From positions 1 through 36,165 of the forward strand of contig CAZBJH010000020.1 in the NCBI GenBank assembly GCA_964492185.1: a DNA stretch of 36,165 nucleotides. Direction: 5' to 3'. The DNA comes from JAFGSZ01 sp964492185. GTDB lineage: Bacteria; Bacteroidota; Bacteroidia; Bacteroidales; UBA10428. Shown here piece by piece: positions 15,902 to 25,500 of this stretch; within the stretch, counting starts at the first letter, position 1, and each line of letters starts with the position of its first letter. The translations under genes were made by a program, and so were the position numbers. Below the pieces are notes generated by a model. It saw only the letters and a program-made list of their open reading frames with translations, ran no database searches and was not told the DNA's origin.

Positions 15902-17020
15902 ATGGATAAGAACAGTAAAATTTATATCGCGGGGCATACAGGACTTGTCGGGAGTGCAATTACCAGGAATCTGAAGAAAAAAGGATATAATAATATCATC
16001 GGCAGGACACTCGAGGAGCTCAATCTTCTTGACCAGAGGGCTGTGAAAGACTTTTTTGAGCAGGAGAAACCGGAATATGTTATTCTGGCGGCCGCGAAAG
16101 TAGGCGGTATTGTGGCAAATAACATTTACCGGGCACAGTTTATTTATGAAAATTTGCAGATACAGAACAATGTTATTCATAACTGTTATATGAGTGGTGT
16201 AAAAAAGCTTTTGTTTCTGGGGAGTTCCTGTATATATCCGAAACAATCGCCACAGCCAATGAAGGAAAAGTATTTGCTTACCGATATATTGGAATATACC
16301 AATGAACCCTATGCTATAGCAAAAATTGCAGGAATAAAAATGTGCGAGAGTTATAATATTCAATACGGCACAAATTTTATTTCGGTAATGCCGACAAATC
16401 TTTATGGCCCCAATGATAATTATGATCTGGAAAAATCACATGTTCTTCCTGCATTGATAAGAAAAATGCACCTGGGCAAATGCCTGATTGAAAATGACTG
16501 GACCGCTATACGTAAGGATCTGGATAACTACCCTATTGAAGGGATCAAGGGTGAATCAACCGAGATCGAGATTGGTGAAAAGCTGGAAAAGTATGGTGTT
16601 TTCAGACACAGCTCTACTGAGGCTCCGGTTACAGTTAAATTGTGGGGAACAGGTACACCCCGCAGGGAATTCCTGCATTCGGATGATATGGCTGACGCGT
16701 GCGTCTTTATGATGGAAAATATTGATTTTGCCGATATCGTGAAGTTAACAATTGACGAGATCACTAATCGCAGTTCCAAACATGAAATAAGAAATACACA
16801 TATTAATATAGGAACAGGGAAAGATATATCCATTAAAGAGCTTGCCTTCCTGGTTAAGGAAACAGTTGGTTTCGACGGCATGATAGAATGGGATAGTGCA
16901 AAACCTGACGGGACTTTCCAGAAATTGCTCAGTGTGAAAAAACTGAATAAGCTGGGCTGGAAACATTCAATAGAGCTGGAAGATGGAATTAAAAAGATAT
17001 ATCTGGATTATTGCAAATAA
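15902..17020 (+). CDS. fcl: GDP-L-fucose synthase
   Basis: The bifunctional 3,5-epimerase/4-reductase that turns GDP-4-keto-6-deoxymannose into GDP-L-fucose with NADPH. The protein has 372 residues from ATG 15902. Nucleotide-binding GHTGLVG is at 11-17, the catalytic Ser/Cys region LGSSCIYPK near 100-107, and YxxxK at Tyr137-Lys141 (YAIAK). Compared with E. coli Fcl (321 residues) it has a charged insertion of about 40-50 residues near 195-235, before the conserved VKLWGTGTPRREFLHSDD. An in-frame ATG at 15872 would add ten residues, partly from the right end of the neighbouring mobile element, and is considered less likely. Confidence 0.95.
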   Translation: MDKNSKIYIAGHTGLVGSAITRNLKKKGYNNIIGRTLEELNLLDQRAVKDFFEQEKPEYVILAAAKVGGIVANNIYRAQFIYENLQIQNNVIHNCYMSGVKKLLFLGSSCIYPKQSPQPMKEKYLLTDILEYTNEPYAIAKIAGIKMCESYNIQYGTNFISVMPTNLYGPNDNYDLEKSHVLPALIRKMHLGKCLIENDWTAIRKDLDNYPIEGIKGESTEIEIGEKLEKYGVFRHSSTEAPVTVKLWGTGTPRREFLHSDDMADACVFMMENIDFADIVKLTIDEITNRSSKHEIRNTHINIGTGKDISIKELAFLVKETVGFDGMIEWDSAKPDGTFQKLLSVKKLNKLGWKHSIELEDGIKKIYLDYCK

Positions 17021-17059
17021 CCGTGAATTACCGACTTAATTCATAAAAGCAGTTAATAT

Positions 17060-17896
17060 ATGCTGGTTGTTATAAAAAATCTCATTAATTATACGGAAAA
17101 TATACCCGGGTTGAAAAAATTGAGATCATATCTTTTTTTTAGTATAAGTATTGCTGTATTTCTGCTGTCTGCATGTACAAGCCATAAAGAGCTGGTATAT
17201 CTGCAGGAAACAGGTGATGTTCCTCCCGAGCATTTTTACCCTACAGACCAGCCCGAATACAAAATCCAGAACCAGGATGTTTTGTACATTAAGGTTCTTA
17301 CTTTGAATCAGGAGGTGAGTGACCTGGTAAATTCCACTCCTTCTTATTCTTCCAATTTGTTTACCAATGAAGCAAGCCTTTACATATACGGGTATGATGT
17401 GAGTGATTCCGGATATGTTGAGATACCTGTGATAGGTAAGGTGGAAGTAGCCGGAAAAACCATAAGTCAGGCCAAGCAAGCCATACAGGAAAAGTCAAAT
17501 ATCTATTTAAAGGATGCTACGGTAATTCTTAAGCTGATATCATTTAAGTATTCAGTGTTTGGAGAAGTCCTGCGTCCGGGAGTATATTATAATTATAATA
17601 ACCAGCTTACTGTTCTTGAAGCCATTAGTATGGCCGGAAATCTTACCGATTTTGGCAATCGTGAAAAGATTACTGTTATTCGCCCGACCAGGCAGGGGAC
17701 GCAAACATTCCGTCTTGACCTGTCGGATAAAAATATATTGACATCCGAAGGCTTTTTTCTGTTACCGAATGATATTGTTTATGTTGAGCCCACAAAGGGG
17801 AAATCTTTCAGGGTGAATATCCCCACTTTTTCTTTATTGCTTTCTTCAGTATCCACGTTTATTCTTCTTCTTAATTTCATAAGTATACAAAATTAG
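17060..17896 (+). CDS. Polysaccharide export lipoprotein, Wza/BexD-like
   Basis: An outer-membrane polysaccharide export protein. The lipobox LLSAC with a following Thr-Ser marks a lipoprotein signal peptide. Next come the Poly_export domain (YKIQNQDVLYIKV near 70) and an SLBB-type segment (FKYSVFGEVLRPGVYY). A C-terminal hydrophobic helix (FSLLLSSVSTFILLLNFI) may span the outer membrane, as in Wza. The ATG start gives 278 residues; a TTG at 17111 would give the more usual signal peptide start MKKLRSYLFF and may be the real one. A Wzc-like chain-length regulator or tyrosine kinase normally follows such a gene but is absent here. Confidence 0.88.
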   Translation: MLVVIKNLINYTENIPGLKKLRSYLFFSISIAVFLLSACTSHKELVYLQETGDVPPEHFYPTDQPEYKIQNQDVLYIKVLTLNQEVSDLVNSTPSYSSNLFTNEASLYIYGYDVSDSGYVEIPVIGKVEVAGKTISQAKQAIQEKSNIYLKDATVILKLISFKYSVFGEVLRPGVYYNYNNQLTVLEAISMAGNLTDFGNREKITVIRPTRQGTQTFRLDLSDKNILTSEGFFLLPNDIVYVEPTKGKSFRVNIPTFSLLLSSVSTFILLLNFISIQN

Positions 17897-17993
17897 GTTT
17901 GTATAATTGTTTGAGAGGATGCGGAACAACATTCTTTGTGATTATATGTTATTAATTGTGAATTGTTTTTCCAGATTATAATTTATAAAACAA

Positions 17994-18677
17994 ATGAGAA
18001 GATCCTTTTTTTGTTTATTAAGCCTGTTTTTTTTCCCGGTTATTCTTGTTGCGCAACAGCAGGAAGAAATCCGGTTACAGGCTTTTGATAAGATTGATAT
18101 TAGTGATAACGCGCTTGTTCAGCTAAAACGCGGAGAAAAAGAGAAGCTGCAACTAATTTATGAAGGTATTGAAAGAGAAAATATTGAAATCAGTGTTGAA
18201 AATGGTGTTTTCAGTATCAGGGCAAGACCGCGATCATTTAAGAATGTTAAGATCCGGGCAGTTCTCACTTATGTTACTTTGAAAAAGATCTTTGCATCCT
18301 CGGTGGCAGAAATATCAGCAGCAGAACTTTTAAAGTCCGATTCATTATTTATCGACCTGAAGAGCGGGGCGAGTGTATACATTAGCCTTGATGTCAGGTA
18401 CCTGAATGCCAGGGTAATTGAAAATGCCTTATTTTCTGCTGACGGGTATGCCGACCATCAGGTGATAGATGTATCCACAACAGGAACATTTTCTGGATAC
18501 CAGCTGGAAGGAGAAAGTGCGAAAATAAATGCAACACTGGGAGGCACAGCAAAGGTTTTTGTGGGGCAGGAGCTGGATGCCAAAGCCTCAACCAATGGTT
18601 ATATTGGTTTTAAAGGAGATCCTGATAAACAGACAATAGACTCCGGTCCTGGCGGAACAATAGAACCTATGCGTTAA
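17994..18677 (+). CDS. GIN-domain protein (DUF2807), putative exported adhesin-like
   Basis: A 227-residue protein with a signal peptide (MRRSFFCLLSLFFFPVILVAQQ) followed by one repetitive beta-rich domain. The pattern FDKIDISDNALVQLKRGEKEKLQL, then alternating short strands with Gly/Ala turns (SGASVYISLDVRYLNARV, TLGGTAKVFVGQELDAKAS), is that of the GIN/DUF2807 domain, a right-handed beta-helix-like head found widely in Bacteroidetes. The role is unknown; adhesin-like or envelope stress functions have been proposed for the family. It is about 100 bases after the export gene and may not be part of its operon. Confidence 0.82.
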   Translation: MRRSFFCLLSLFFFPVILVAQQQEEIRLQAFDKIDISDNALVQLKRGEKEKLQLIYEGIERENIEISVENGVFSIRARPRSFKNVKIRAVLTYVTLKKIFASSVAEISAAELLKSDSLFIDLKSGASVYISLDVRYLNARVIENALFSADGYADHQVIDVSTTGTFSGYQLEGESAKINATLGGTAKVFVGQELDAKASTNGYIGFKGDPDKQTIDSGPGGTIEPMR

Positions 18678-18746
18678 GAGGGATTTTTAACGGTACCAGT
18701 ACTGTTTTTTCCGGGATGGTGACTTTTTTGCTGGTTTTTTGCGTGA

Positions 18747-18781
18747 CAGCAACGCAGATATCGGACATTCTGAACAAACAC
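18747..18781 (-). mobile_element. Partial element of a family A relative (subfamily A-prime)
   Basis: Read on the minus strand this starts GTGTTTGTTCAGAATGTCC, then GATATCTGCGTTGCTG, with TA directly outside (18782-18783). The same order of sequence opens the element at 36022. Its ends match family A, but the interior does not. The other end could not be located in 18678-18746, where only T-rich sequence is seen, so it is probably truncated. Confidence 0.5.
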
Positions 18782-18808
18782 TAAGAGTTTATTGACAATC
18801 TCTAATTA

Positions 18809-18971
18809 GAGTCCGTCTATAAAGTAGTCAAAATGTTTAATTGGTCATGTGTCTGTTCAGATAGTTTCATTTGCAAGGCTCGCGCGGTCCGAAAACGCGG
18901 AGTTTACTTGTCGTAAATGAGCAGTTTTCGGACACGCGTAACGCGGCAAATGGGACTTTATGGACAGACTC
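18809..18971 (+). mobile_element. MITE-like hairpin element, family A, copy 3 (long form)
   Basis: A 163-bp element beginning GAGTCCGTCTATAAAGT and ending in the inverse ACTTTATGGACAGACTC. The flanks are TAATTA on both sides (18803-18808 and 18972-18977), the longest matching flank of any copy; the core TA is common to all copies. The inner terminal repeat lies at about 18849. The right end overlaps the 3' end of ispD, including its stop codon. Confidence 0.87.
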
Positions 18972-19629
18972 TAATTAGTGTATCCGCTGTAAGCAGGTCA
19001 GTTTTGGTGGTTATCTTGATATTTGCAGGATCACCCGCGACAAGATTAATGGAATACCCCATATGTTCTACTACACTGGCATCGTCTGTGAATGATGGAT
19101 TATATGGTGTTTTATAGGCCTTCAAAAGGATTTTTGACTGAAAAACCTGGGGTGTTTGTACAATTCTGTATTGGTTTCTGTCTGCTATGCTGTTAGCGGA
19201 ATTTTCAAGTTTGCGCAATGACTCGCTTACCCCGATCACCGGGATGGCATTGCCCTTTCTGCCGGCGGTTTCATAACAACGGCTGATGGTATGGTTATCG
19301 ACCAGGGGTCTTACACCATCATGAATTCCTGTAATTGAATTTTCATCAATTTCCTGCAAACTATTTTTTACGGAATGAAACCTTGTTTCACCGCCGGGAA
19401 ATATTGAATGCGGGATAGTGAATTTATATTTGTCGCACAGTTTTTTCCAGTGGTCAAACTGAGCTGCCGGTAATACCAGCCTGATCTCAAAATCCGGGTC
19501 GTACCGGTAAAATTTCATCATGGTGTGCATCAATACAGGCTGCTTTCCAAGCAGTAAAAATTGTTTCGGAATTTCTGAATGCATTCGTGATCCTTTGCCT
19601 GCTGCTGTTATAATTATAATTTTTTTCAA
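18958..19629 (-). CDS. ispD: 2-C-methyl-D-erythritol 4-phosphate cytidylyltransferase
   Basis: Third step of the MEP isoprenoid pathway: CTP plus methylerythritol phosphate gives CDP-methylerythritol. The 223-residue protein has the nucleotide-binding start ITAAGKGSRMHSEIPKQFL, the GGETRFHSVKNSL segment, HDGVRPLVD, and a C-terminal DDASVVEHMG motif (metal and substrate contacts). The start appears to be a TTG at 19629, because an in-frame stop lies shortly upstream and no ATG intervenes. The last codons (VCP and the stop) are inside the terminal repeat of the adjacent family A element, so the natural C-terminus has been replaced or trimmed by insertion; the core domain is complete. Confidence 0.94.
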   Translation of the reverse strand: MKKIIIITAAGKGSRMHSEIPKQFLLLGKQPVLMHTMMKFYRYDPDFEIRLVLPAAQFDHWKKLCDKYKFTIPHSIFPGGETRFHSVKNSLQEIDENSITGIHDGVRPLVDNHTISRCYETAGRKGNAIPVIGVSESLRKLENSANSIADRNQYRIVQTPQVFQSKILLKAYKTPYNPSFTDDASVVEHMGYSINLVAGDPANIKITTKTDLLTADTLIRVCP

Positions 19630-19726
19630 GACGGCAGATATTGATTTTTAAAGCATAAAATTACAAAATACCTGTTGAATGTAGAAATGGCAGCAACAAA
19701 ACACTTATAGGCGGTAAGCAGTAAGA

Positions 19727-20146
19727 TCAAACTTTCAGGTACTTTATGGTAAGTTGCATTAGTGTGTCCAGGTTATATGGCTTGCTGATATAATCATCGC
19801 ACCCTGCTGCCCTGCATTTCCTGATCTCTTCCGGCGCGGCATATGCTGTTTGGGCAATCACAGGCAGTGAAGGAATGATTTTTTTAATTTTTTTGGTAGT
19901 TTCAAATCCATCCATAACAGGCATTTTAACATCCATAAATACAAGGTCAAACTGTTCCCCTCTGAGGATCATGTCAATTGCTTCCTGCCCCACTCTTGCC
20001 CAGAATATTTTAACATCCGTATCGAACAGGTTACCCTTAATTAAAAGATAATTCGTTTCCTCATCATCCACAACAAGTATCTTTTTACCCTCCAGGTTGT
20101 GTAAGCCTGCATCATTATATGGTTCTGTTTTTGCCTGGTAAGTCAT
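19727..20146 (-). CDS. Stand-alone response-regulator receiver protein
   Basis: A 139-residue protein with a single CheY-like receiver domain from about residue 21 to the end and no output domain. The acidic pocket is VVDDEE (Asp27-Asp28), the phosphoacceptor is Asp72 in FMDVKMP, the switch Thr is in AQTAYA and the conserved Lys in ISKPYN. The sequence resembles receivers attached to hybrid kinases, including the one ending at 36022 (shared VIAQTA and KP patterns), so it may have come from, or act with, a hybrid kinase. No kinase is adjacent. It could work as a phosphate shuttle or by direct binding. Confidence 0.9.
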   Translation of the reverse strand: MTYQAKTEPYNDAGLHNLEGKKILVVDDEETNYLLIKGNLFDTDVKIFWARVGQEAIDMILRGEQFDLVFMDVKMPVMDGFETTKKIKKIIPSLPVIAQTAYAAPEEIRKCRAAGCDDYISKPYNLDTLMQLTIKYLKV

Positions 20147-20383
20147 TGTTTTCTATTTATACACCGGTGATTCGTGATGATTTTTTTATTCCTTATATGT
20201 ACAGATAAGGTCAGTATTCCGGTATCATTTTAAAAGCCGGTATTCACTTAGCTGATAAGCAGTTTTACGATAAAAGTAAAGGCTTGTTTTACCCGTGGGC
20301 TTTGAATTTCACGGTATTTGACGACCTTTCCTGAATGAGCGATGAATGGCAGAAAAAGAAACATTAAAATGGTGAGGCGCTTG

Positions 20384-21343
20384 TCAGCCCAGCTCTTTCC
20401 AGGCCAGGGCACTTGCACCCAGCACGGCAGCATTGGTTTCATGAAGGCCTGAGAGCAAAAGGTCTACTTTGTTTCTGAAAATGGGGAGTAAACTTTCCTC
20501 CATGTGTTTTTTTGTGGGTTGCATGATCAGATCACCTGCTTTCGCGAGTCCTCCAAGAAGGAAGATGGCTTCCGGGCTAGTTATTGCAATAGCATCAGCC
20601 AGCTTGGCTCCAAGAATACGACCCGTATATTCGAAAGCTTCAAGAGCAATTTCATCCCCTTTACCGGCAGCTTCGGATATCATTTTGGCTGTAAGTTCAT
20701 TATAACTTATGTCCCTGAGCTCACTGGATGAAATTCTTTCAGCCAGAAGCCTGAATACTGTCCGTTTTATGCCGGTAGCTGACACATATGTTTCGAGGCA
20801 TCCTTTTTTACCGCAACCACATTGGCGGCCGCGTAATTTTACATTAGTGTGTCCCAGTTCGCCTGCAAACCCGTCGTGTCCGTATACCAGTTCATCATTA
20901 ACAACAATTCCGCTTCCCAACCCTGTTCCCAGGGTTATCACGATGAAATCCCTCATATTTTTCGCACTACCGTATATTTTTTCGCCGATGGCAGCGGCAT
21001 TGGCATCATTGGTCAACACCACAGGGATATCTTTAAAGTATTCTTTAAGTTTATCAACAACAGGAATAACACCTTTCCAGTTAAGGTTAGGTGCATATTC
21101 AATGGTCCCCCTGTAATAATTACCATTCGGCGCCCCTATGCCGACACCTGCCAGGTTGACCTTTTCTTTGATCGTTTCCATTGATTCTTCAAATTCTACA
21201 TGGAGATTTTCAAGGTAAGCATCAAATTCATTGTATTTACTGGTACTGGTGAAGCTTTCGTATAATGAATTCCCGTCACGGTCAACAATTCCGTATTTTG
21301 TATATGTTCCCCCGATATCAATTCCAAGTACAACGTCCTTCAT
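20384..21343 (-). CDS. ROK-family sugar kinase (probable glucokinase)
   Basis: A 319-residue ROK-family protein. The phosphate-1 motif DIGGTYTKYG begins at residue 9, NDANAAAIGE holds the catalytic Asp, and GTGLGSGIV is the phosphate-2 loop. GELGHTNV is followed by the zinc-binding CGCGKKGCLETY, characteristic of ROK kinases. There is no helix-turn-helix domain, so it is an enzyme rather than a NagC/XylR-type repressor. Glucose is the likely substrate, but N-acetylmannosamine, fructose or other hexoses cannot be excluded. It starts 32 bases after lspA ends and may be read through from the ileS-dksA-lspA unit. Confidence 0.9.
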   Translation of the reverse strand: MKDVVLGIDIGGTYTKYGIVDRDGNSLYESFTSTSKYNEFDAYLENLHVEFEESMETIKEKVNLAGVGIGAPNGNYYRGTIEYAPNLNWKGVIPVVDKLKEYFKDIPVVLTNDANAAAIGEKIYGSAKNMRDFIVITLGTGLGSGIVVNDELVYGHDGFAGELGHTNVKLRGRQCGCGKKGCLETYVSATGIKRTVFRLLAERISSSELRDISYNELTAKMISEAAGKGDEIALEAFEYTGRILGAKLADAIAITSPEAIFLLGGLAKAGDLIMQPTKKHMEESLLPIFRNKVDLLLSGLHETNAAVLGASALAWKELG

Positions 21344-21375
21344 TTTGCAGATTTTATGATGAGCCGGATACTGAC

Positions 21376-21987
21376 TTATATTTTTTCTTTAAAGAATTTT
21401 TTCTGAAATATTAAAATAGTTATAACACCAACTGTTATGGATGAATCGGCAATATTAAAAATAGGCCTGAAAAAGATAAACGATTGCCCTCCCCAGATCG
21501 GGAACCAATCCGGGTAATACCCCGATAACAAAGGAAAATACAGCATATCTACCACTTCACCATGCAGAAATGAAGCATAACCGCCGCCCCCGGGTAAAAA
21601 TTCCGCTGTTGAGGTATAGGTGCTTTCACCGAATAATAATCCGTAAAAAGCACTGTCAATAATATTGCCGACAGCACCTGCAAAAACCAGTGACATACAA
21701 ATAATAAGGCCGGCAGGAGCTTTTTGTTTAATTAATCTTGTCAAATACCACCCAATGCCTGTAGCGGCTATTATTCTGAAAATGCTGAGGGCCAGCTTTC
21801 CGAATTTTACCGGGATATCGATGCCGAAAGCCATACCGGGGTTTTCGATAAAACGGATTATAAACCATTCGCCAAGTACAGGAATAGACTGTCCCAGTGT
21901 CATTTGTGTTTTCACCAATATTTTAAAAACCTGATCCGCGACTAATACAAGGATAATGATTAACAGGGACTTTTTTGTAATCGACAT
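21376..21987 (-). CDS. lspA: Lipoprotein signal peptidase (signal peptidase II)
   Basis: The inner-membrane aspartyl protease that cleaves prolipoprotein signal peptides after lipid addition to the conserved Cys. Four membrane helices are visible. Conserved motifs are NPGMAFGI, the first catalytic Asp in GAVGNIIDSAFYG and the second in FNIADSSITVG. The roughly 40-residue loop between them (GESTYTSTAEFLPGGGGYASFLHGEVVDM) is longer than in E. coli and usual for Bacteroidetes. The frame opens at a TTG (22017), but ATG 21987 (MSITKKSLLIII) is the better start because it begins directly with the first helix. It acts on the many lipoproteins of such genomes. Confidence 0.94.
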   Translation of the reverse strand: MSITKKSLLIIILVLVADQVFKILVKTQMTLGQSIPVLGEWFIIRFIENPGMAFGIDIPVKFGKLALSIFRIIAATGIGWYLTRLIKQKAPAGLIICMSLVFAGAVGNIIDSAFYGLLFGESTYTSTAEFLPGGGGYASFLHGEVVDMLYFPLLSGYYPDWFPIWGGQSFIFFRPIFNIADSSITVGVITILIFQKKFFKEKI

Positions 21988-22120
21988 TCGAAATCGTATT
22001 GGTTGATAATTACTCAAGGATACAGGCGTTGGAGCGGTAAAACTATGAAAAGTTTAAAAAATAAAAAAATGACCGGAAAAGTTCCAATCATTTTTGTATA
22101 CCGCCGATGTGATCCATATC

Positions 22121-22498
22121 TTATCGTTGTTTTTGTTTAGCATCTATAGACAAAGTAGCATGGGGCACTGCCCGTAACCTGTCTTTTGAGATTAACTTGC
22201 CTGTTTCACGGCATATGCCGTATGTTTTGTTTTCAATTCGGATCAGTGCAGCCTGCAGATGCTGAATAAATTTCAGCTGCCGCTGTGCAAGTTTTCCTGA
22301 TTCTTCTTTGGATAATGTGGATGCACCTTCTTCAAGCACCTTAAATGTTGGTGATGTATCCTGTGTATCGTTACTCTCGCTTTGCGTTACAGCACTCTTA
22401 AGAAGTTCATAATCTCGTTTGGCTTTTTCAAGCTTATCAAGTATTATCTGTTTGAACTCCGCTAATTCCTCATCTGAATATCTCGTCTTTTCAGCCAT
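22121..22498 (-). CDS. DksA/TraR-family protein with degenerate zinc finger
   Basis: A 125-residue protein. A long N-terminal coiled-coil hairpin (about 8-95) is followed by a short C-terminal zinc-finger-like region, YGICRETGKLISKDRLRAVPHATLSIDAK. Only one of the four zinc Cys residues of E. coli DksA remains, as in other Bacteroidetes members, so metal binding is doubtful. DksA proteins enter the secondary channel of RNA polymerase and act with ppGpp. It lies between ileS and lspA, an order often kept in this phylum. A weak -7 candidate (minus strand TATTTTTG, 22521-22528) precedes it. Confidence 0.87.
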   Translation of the reverse strand: MAEKTRYSDEELAEFKQIILDKLEKAKRDYELLKSAVTQSESNDTQDTSPTFKVLEEGASTLSKEESGKLAQRQLKFIQHLQAALIRIENKTYGICRETGKLISKDRLRAVPHATLSIDAKQKQR

Positions 22499-22559
22499 AA
22501 TCTCAGGATTTTAAAGAAATCAAAAATAAGAAAAAAAATGATACATAATAGATGATATA

Positions 22560-25500
22560 CTAAATCTTAATAATTTTTATTAAAGTCTCGGTTTCTTCAT
22601 CCAGTTCAACCTTATGAGCACCGTTTCCGTTCAGATCATCCACCAGATTGATCTGTTTGGCCAGCGTTTGTGATCCGATATAATCCCTGTAATTTTCGAC
22701 AGCCCTGTTAATTAATTTGTTCTTTTTTATGTTCACTATGATCTTATCGGTGACTTCAAAACCACTGTCCTTACGGAGGTTTTGAATGCGGTTGATAAAT
22801 TCACGGGCAATACCTTCCTGTTTCAGATCCTCCGAAATGCCAATGTCGAGTGCAACGGTCAGCTTGCCGTCGCTGGCTACCAGCCAGCCGGGGATATCCT
22901 CTGAAATAATCTCCACATCTTCAGGACTCAGTTTGACTGCCTGGCCGTCGATATTAATTTCGTATTCACCTTTGGCTTCAAAATGTTGGATATCTTCCTG
23001 CCCCATTTTACCGATTGCTGCAGATATTTGTTTCATTAATTTACCGTACCTGGGCCCCAGAAGTTTAAAGTTAGGCTTGATCTTCTTAACCAGGATCCCG
23101 GAGGTATCTTTTATGTATTCAACTTCTTTTACATTGACTTCCGAAAGGATCAGTTCCCTGACAGCTTCAAATTTATTTTCAAAGTTGCTTTCTGTGACCG
23201 GGATCATGATCTTACCCAGGGGTTGCCGGACTTTTATATTGACTTTTCTTCTTAGTCCCAGCACCATCGAAGAGATACGCTGAGCGATCTCCATACGTTC
23301 TTCAAGATCTTTATCGATAAGGTTTTGATCATATTTCGGAAAGTATTTCAAATGAACAGATTCATTTTTCCCGTTGCAGTTTTGCTTCAGATCACGAAAC
23401 AGTTTGTCACTATAGAACGGGGCTATGGGCGCTGCCAGCAGAGTAACCGTTTTAAGACAGGTATAAAGAGTCTGGTATGCAGCAAGTTTATCTGCCGGGA
23501 ATTCGCTGCCCCAGTATCTCTTCCTGTTGAGCCTGACATACCAGTTACTCAGATTTTCAGTTACAAAAAACTGAATGGCACGGCCGGCTTTGGTAAGCTC
23601 ATAATTATCAAGGTATTCGCCCGTATCTTTTATCAGTGTATTCAGCACAGAGATGATCCATCTGTCGATCTCGGGCCTGTCCTTTACCGGGATACTGTCC
23701 GTTGAGGGATCAAAACCGTCAATGTTGGCGTATAAGGCAAAAAAGGAATATGTGTTGTATAAGGTACTGAAAAATTTACGTTTGACTTCATCAACACCTT
23801 CAAAATCAAATTTCAGATTATCCCAGGGCTGGGCATTGGTTATCATATACCATCTTAAGGGATCCGAGCCGTATTTTGTAATAGCTTCAAAAGGATCAAC
23901 AGCGTTGCCCAGCCGTTTTGACATTTTATTTCCGTTCTTGTCCAGGACCAGCCCGTTACTGATAATATTCCTGAACGCTACGGAGTCAAAAAGCATAACC
24001 GCGATAGCATGCAGAGTAAAAAACCATCCCCGGGTCTGGTCAACTCCTTCTGCAATAAAGTCAGCAGGGAAATACCCTTGTCGGGTTTCTAAAAATGCAT
24101 CCTCATTAACTTCAAAAGGATAATGAACCTGTGCATAGGGCATGGCCCCTGAATCGAACCATACATCGATCAGGTCAGCTTCACGTAACATTTTTTTTCC
24201 ACTGCCGGAAACCAGGATCACTTCATCAACAAAAGGACGGTGAAGGTCGAAGTCTTCATAATTACTATCAGAATAATCACCTTCCGTATATCCGGCCAAT
24301 GGATTGGTTTCCATGAACCCTGCATTTACAGACTGATCAATTTCGGCTTTTAATTCAGCTACCGACCCGATGCATTTCTGCTCCTTTTTATCTTCTGTTC
24401 TCCAAATCGGCAGCGGAGTACCCCAGTACCTTGACCGGCTGAGGTTCCAGTCGACCAGGTTCGCGAGCCATTTGCCGAACCGGCCGGTTCCTGTAGCTTC
24501 CGGTTTCCAGTTAATGGTATCATTCAACCTCATCATTTGTTCTTTACATGCAGTTGTTTTGATAAACCATGAATCAAGGGGGTAATACAATACAGGTTTA
24601 TCAGTACGCCAGCAATGGGGATAATTATGTACATGCTTTTCAATACGGAATGCTTTGTTTTCTTTTTTTAAAAGAACAGAGATATCAATATCAACCGTGG
24701 GTGCATCTTTGTCAAGGTTTTCATCGTATTCGTTTTTCACATACCTACCGGCAAATTCATGATATGCTTCCCTGTTAACATTGGTGTTTATAAATCCCTT
24801 ATCAAGGTCTTCCAGCCGGAAAAACCTGCCCTTCCTGTCAACGAGCGGAGCCGTTTGCCCGTTCTTATCAACGACGATAAGAGGAGGAATATCATACTGT
24901 TTTGACATTCGATAGTCGTCGGCACCAAAGGTGGGGGCAATATGCACGATGCCGGTCCCTTCCCCGGTGGTAACGAAATCACCCGTCAATACCCTGAATG
25001 CTTTTTCGCGGGGTTTTATCCAGGGAATCAGTTGTTCGTAGGTAATATTTTCCAGTTCTTTCCCTTTGTATTCATCAAGTATCTTATAGGGTATGTTTTT
25101 ATTACCCTTTTGATAATCTTCAACCGGAAGGTCTTTGTTTTTGGGATTAAAATATATGTTCAGCAGATCTTTTGCCAGGATGACGGTTACCGGAAGCCCC
25201 GTGTAAGGGTTGTATGTTTTCACCTTTACATAAGTAATATCGGCTCCTGTTGCCAGTGCCGTGTTTGAAGGGAGGGTCCACGGTGTCGTAGTCCATGCCA
25301 GGAAATATATATCCGTGTCTGTACCCTCAAACAGGAACTCAGATTTGCTGTCGCGGATGGCTTTAAACTGTGCAACACAGGTAGTGTCTTTAATATCCCG
25401 GTAACAACCGGGCTGATTAAGTTCATGGGAACTAAGCCCGCTGCCTGCCGCGGGTGAGTATGGCTGGATAGAATAGCCCTTGTAAAGTAAACCTTTATCA

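Noticed and set aside
20248..20442. Possible small gene between the receiver and the ROK kinase
   Set aside because: It overlaps the ROK gene end out of frame, and its composition does not look like a protein. The gap 20147-20383 appears non-coding.
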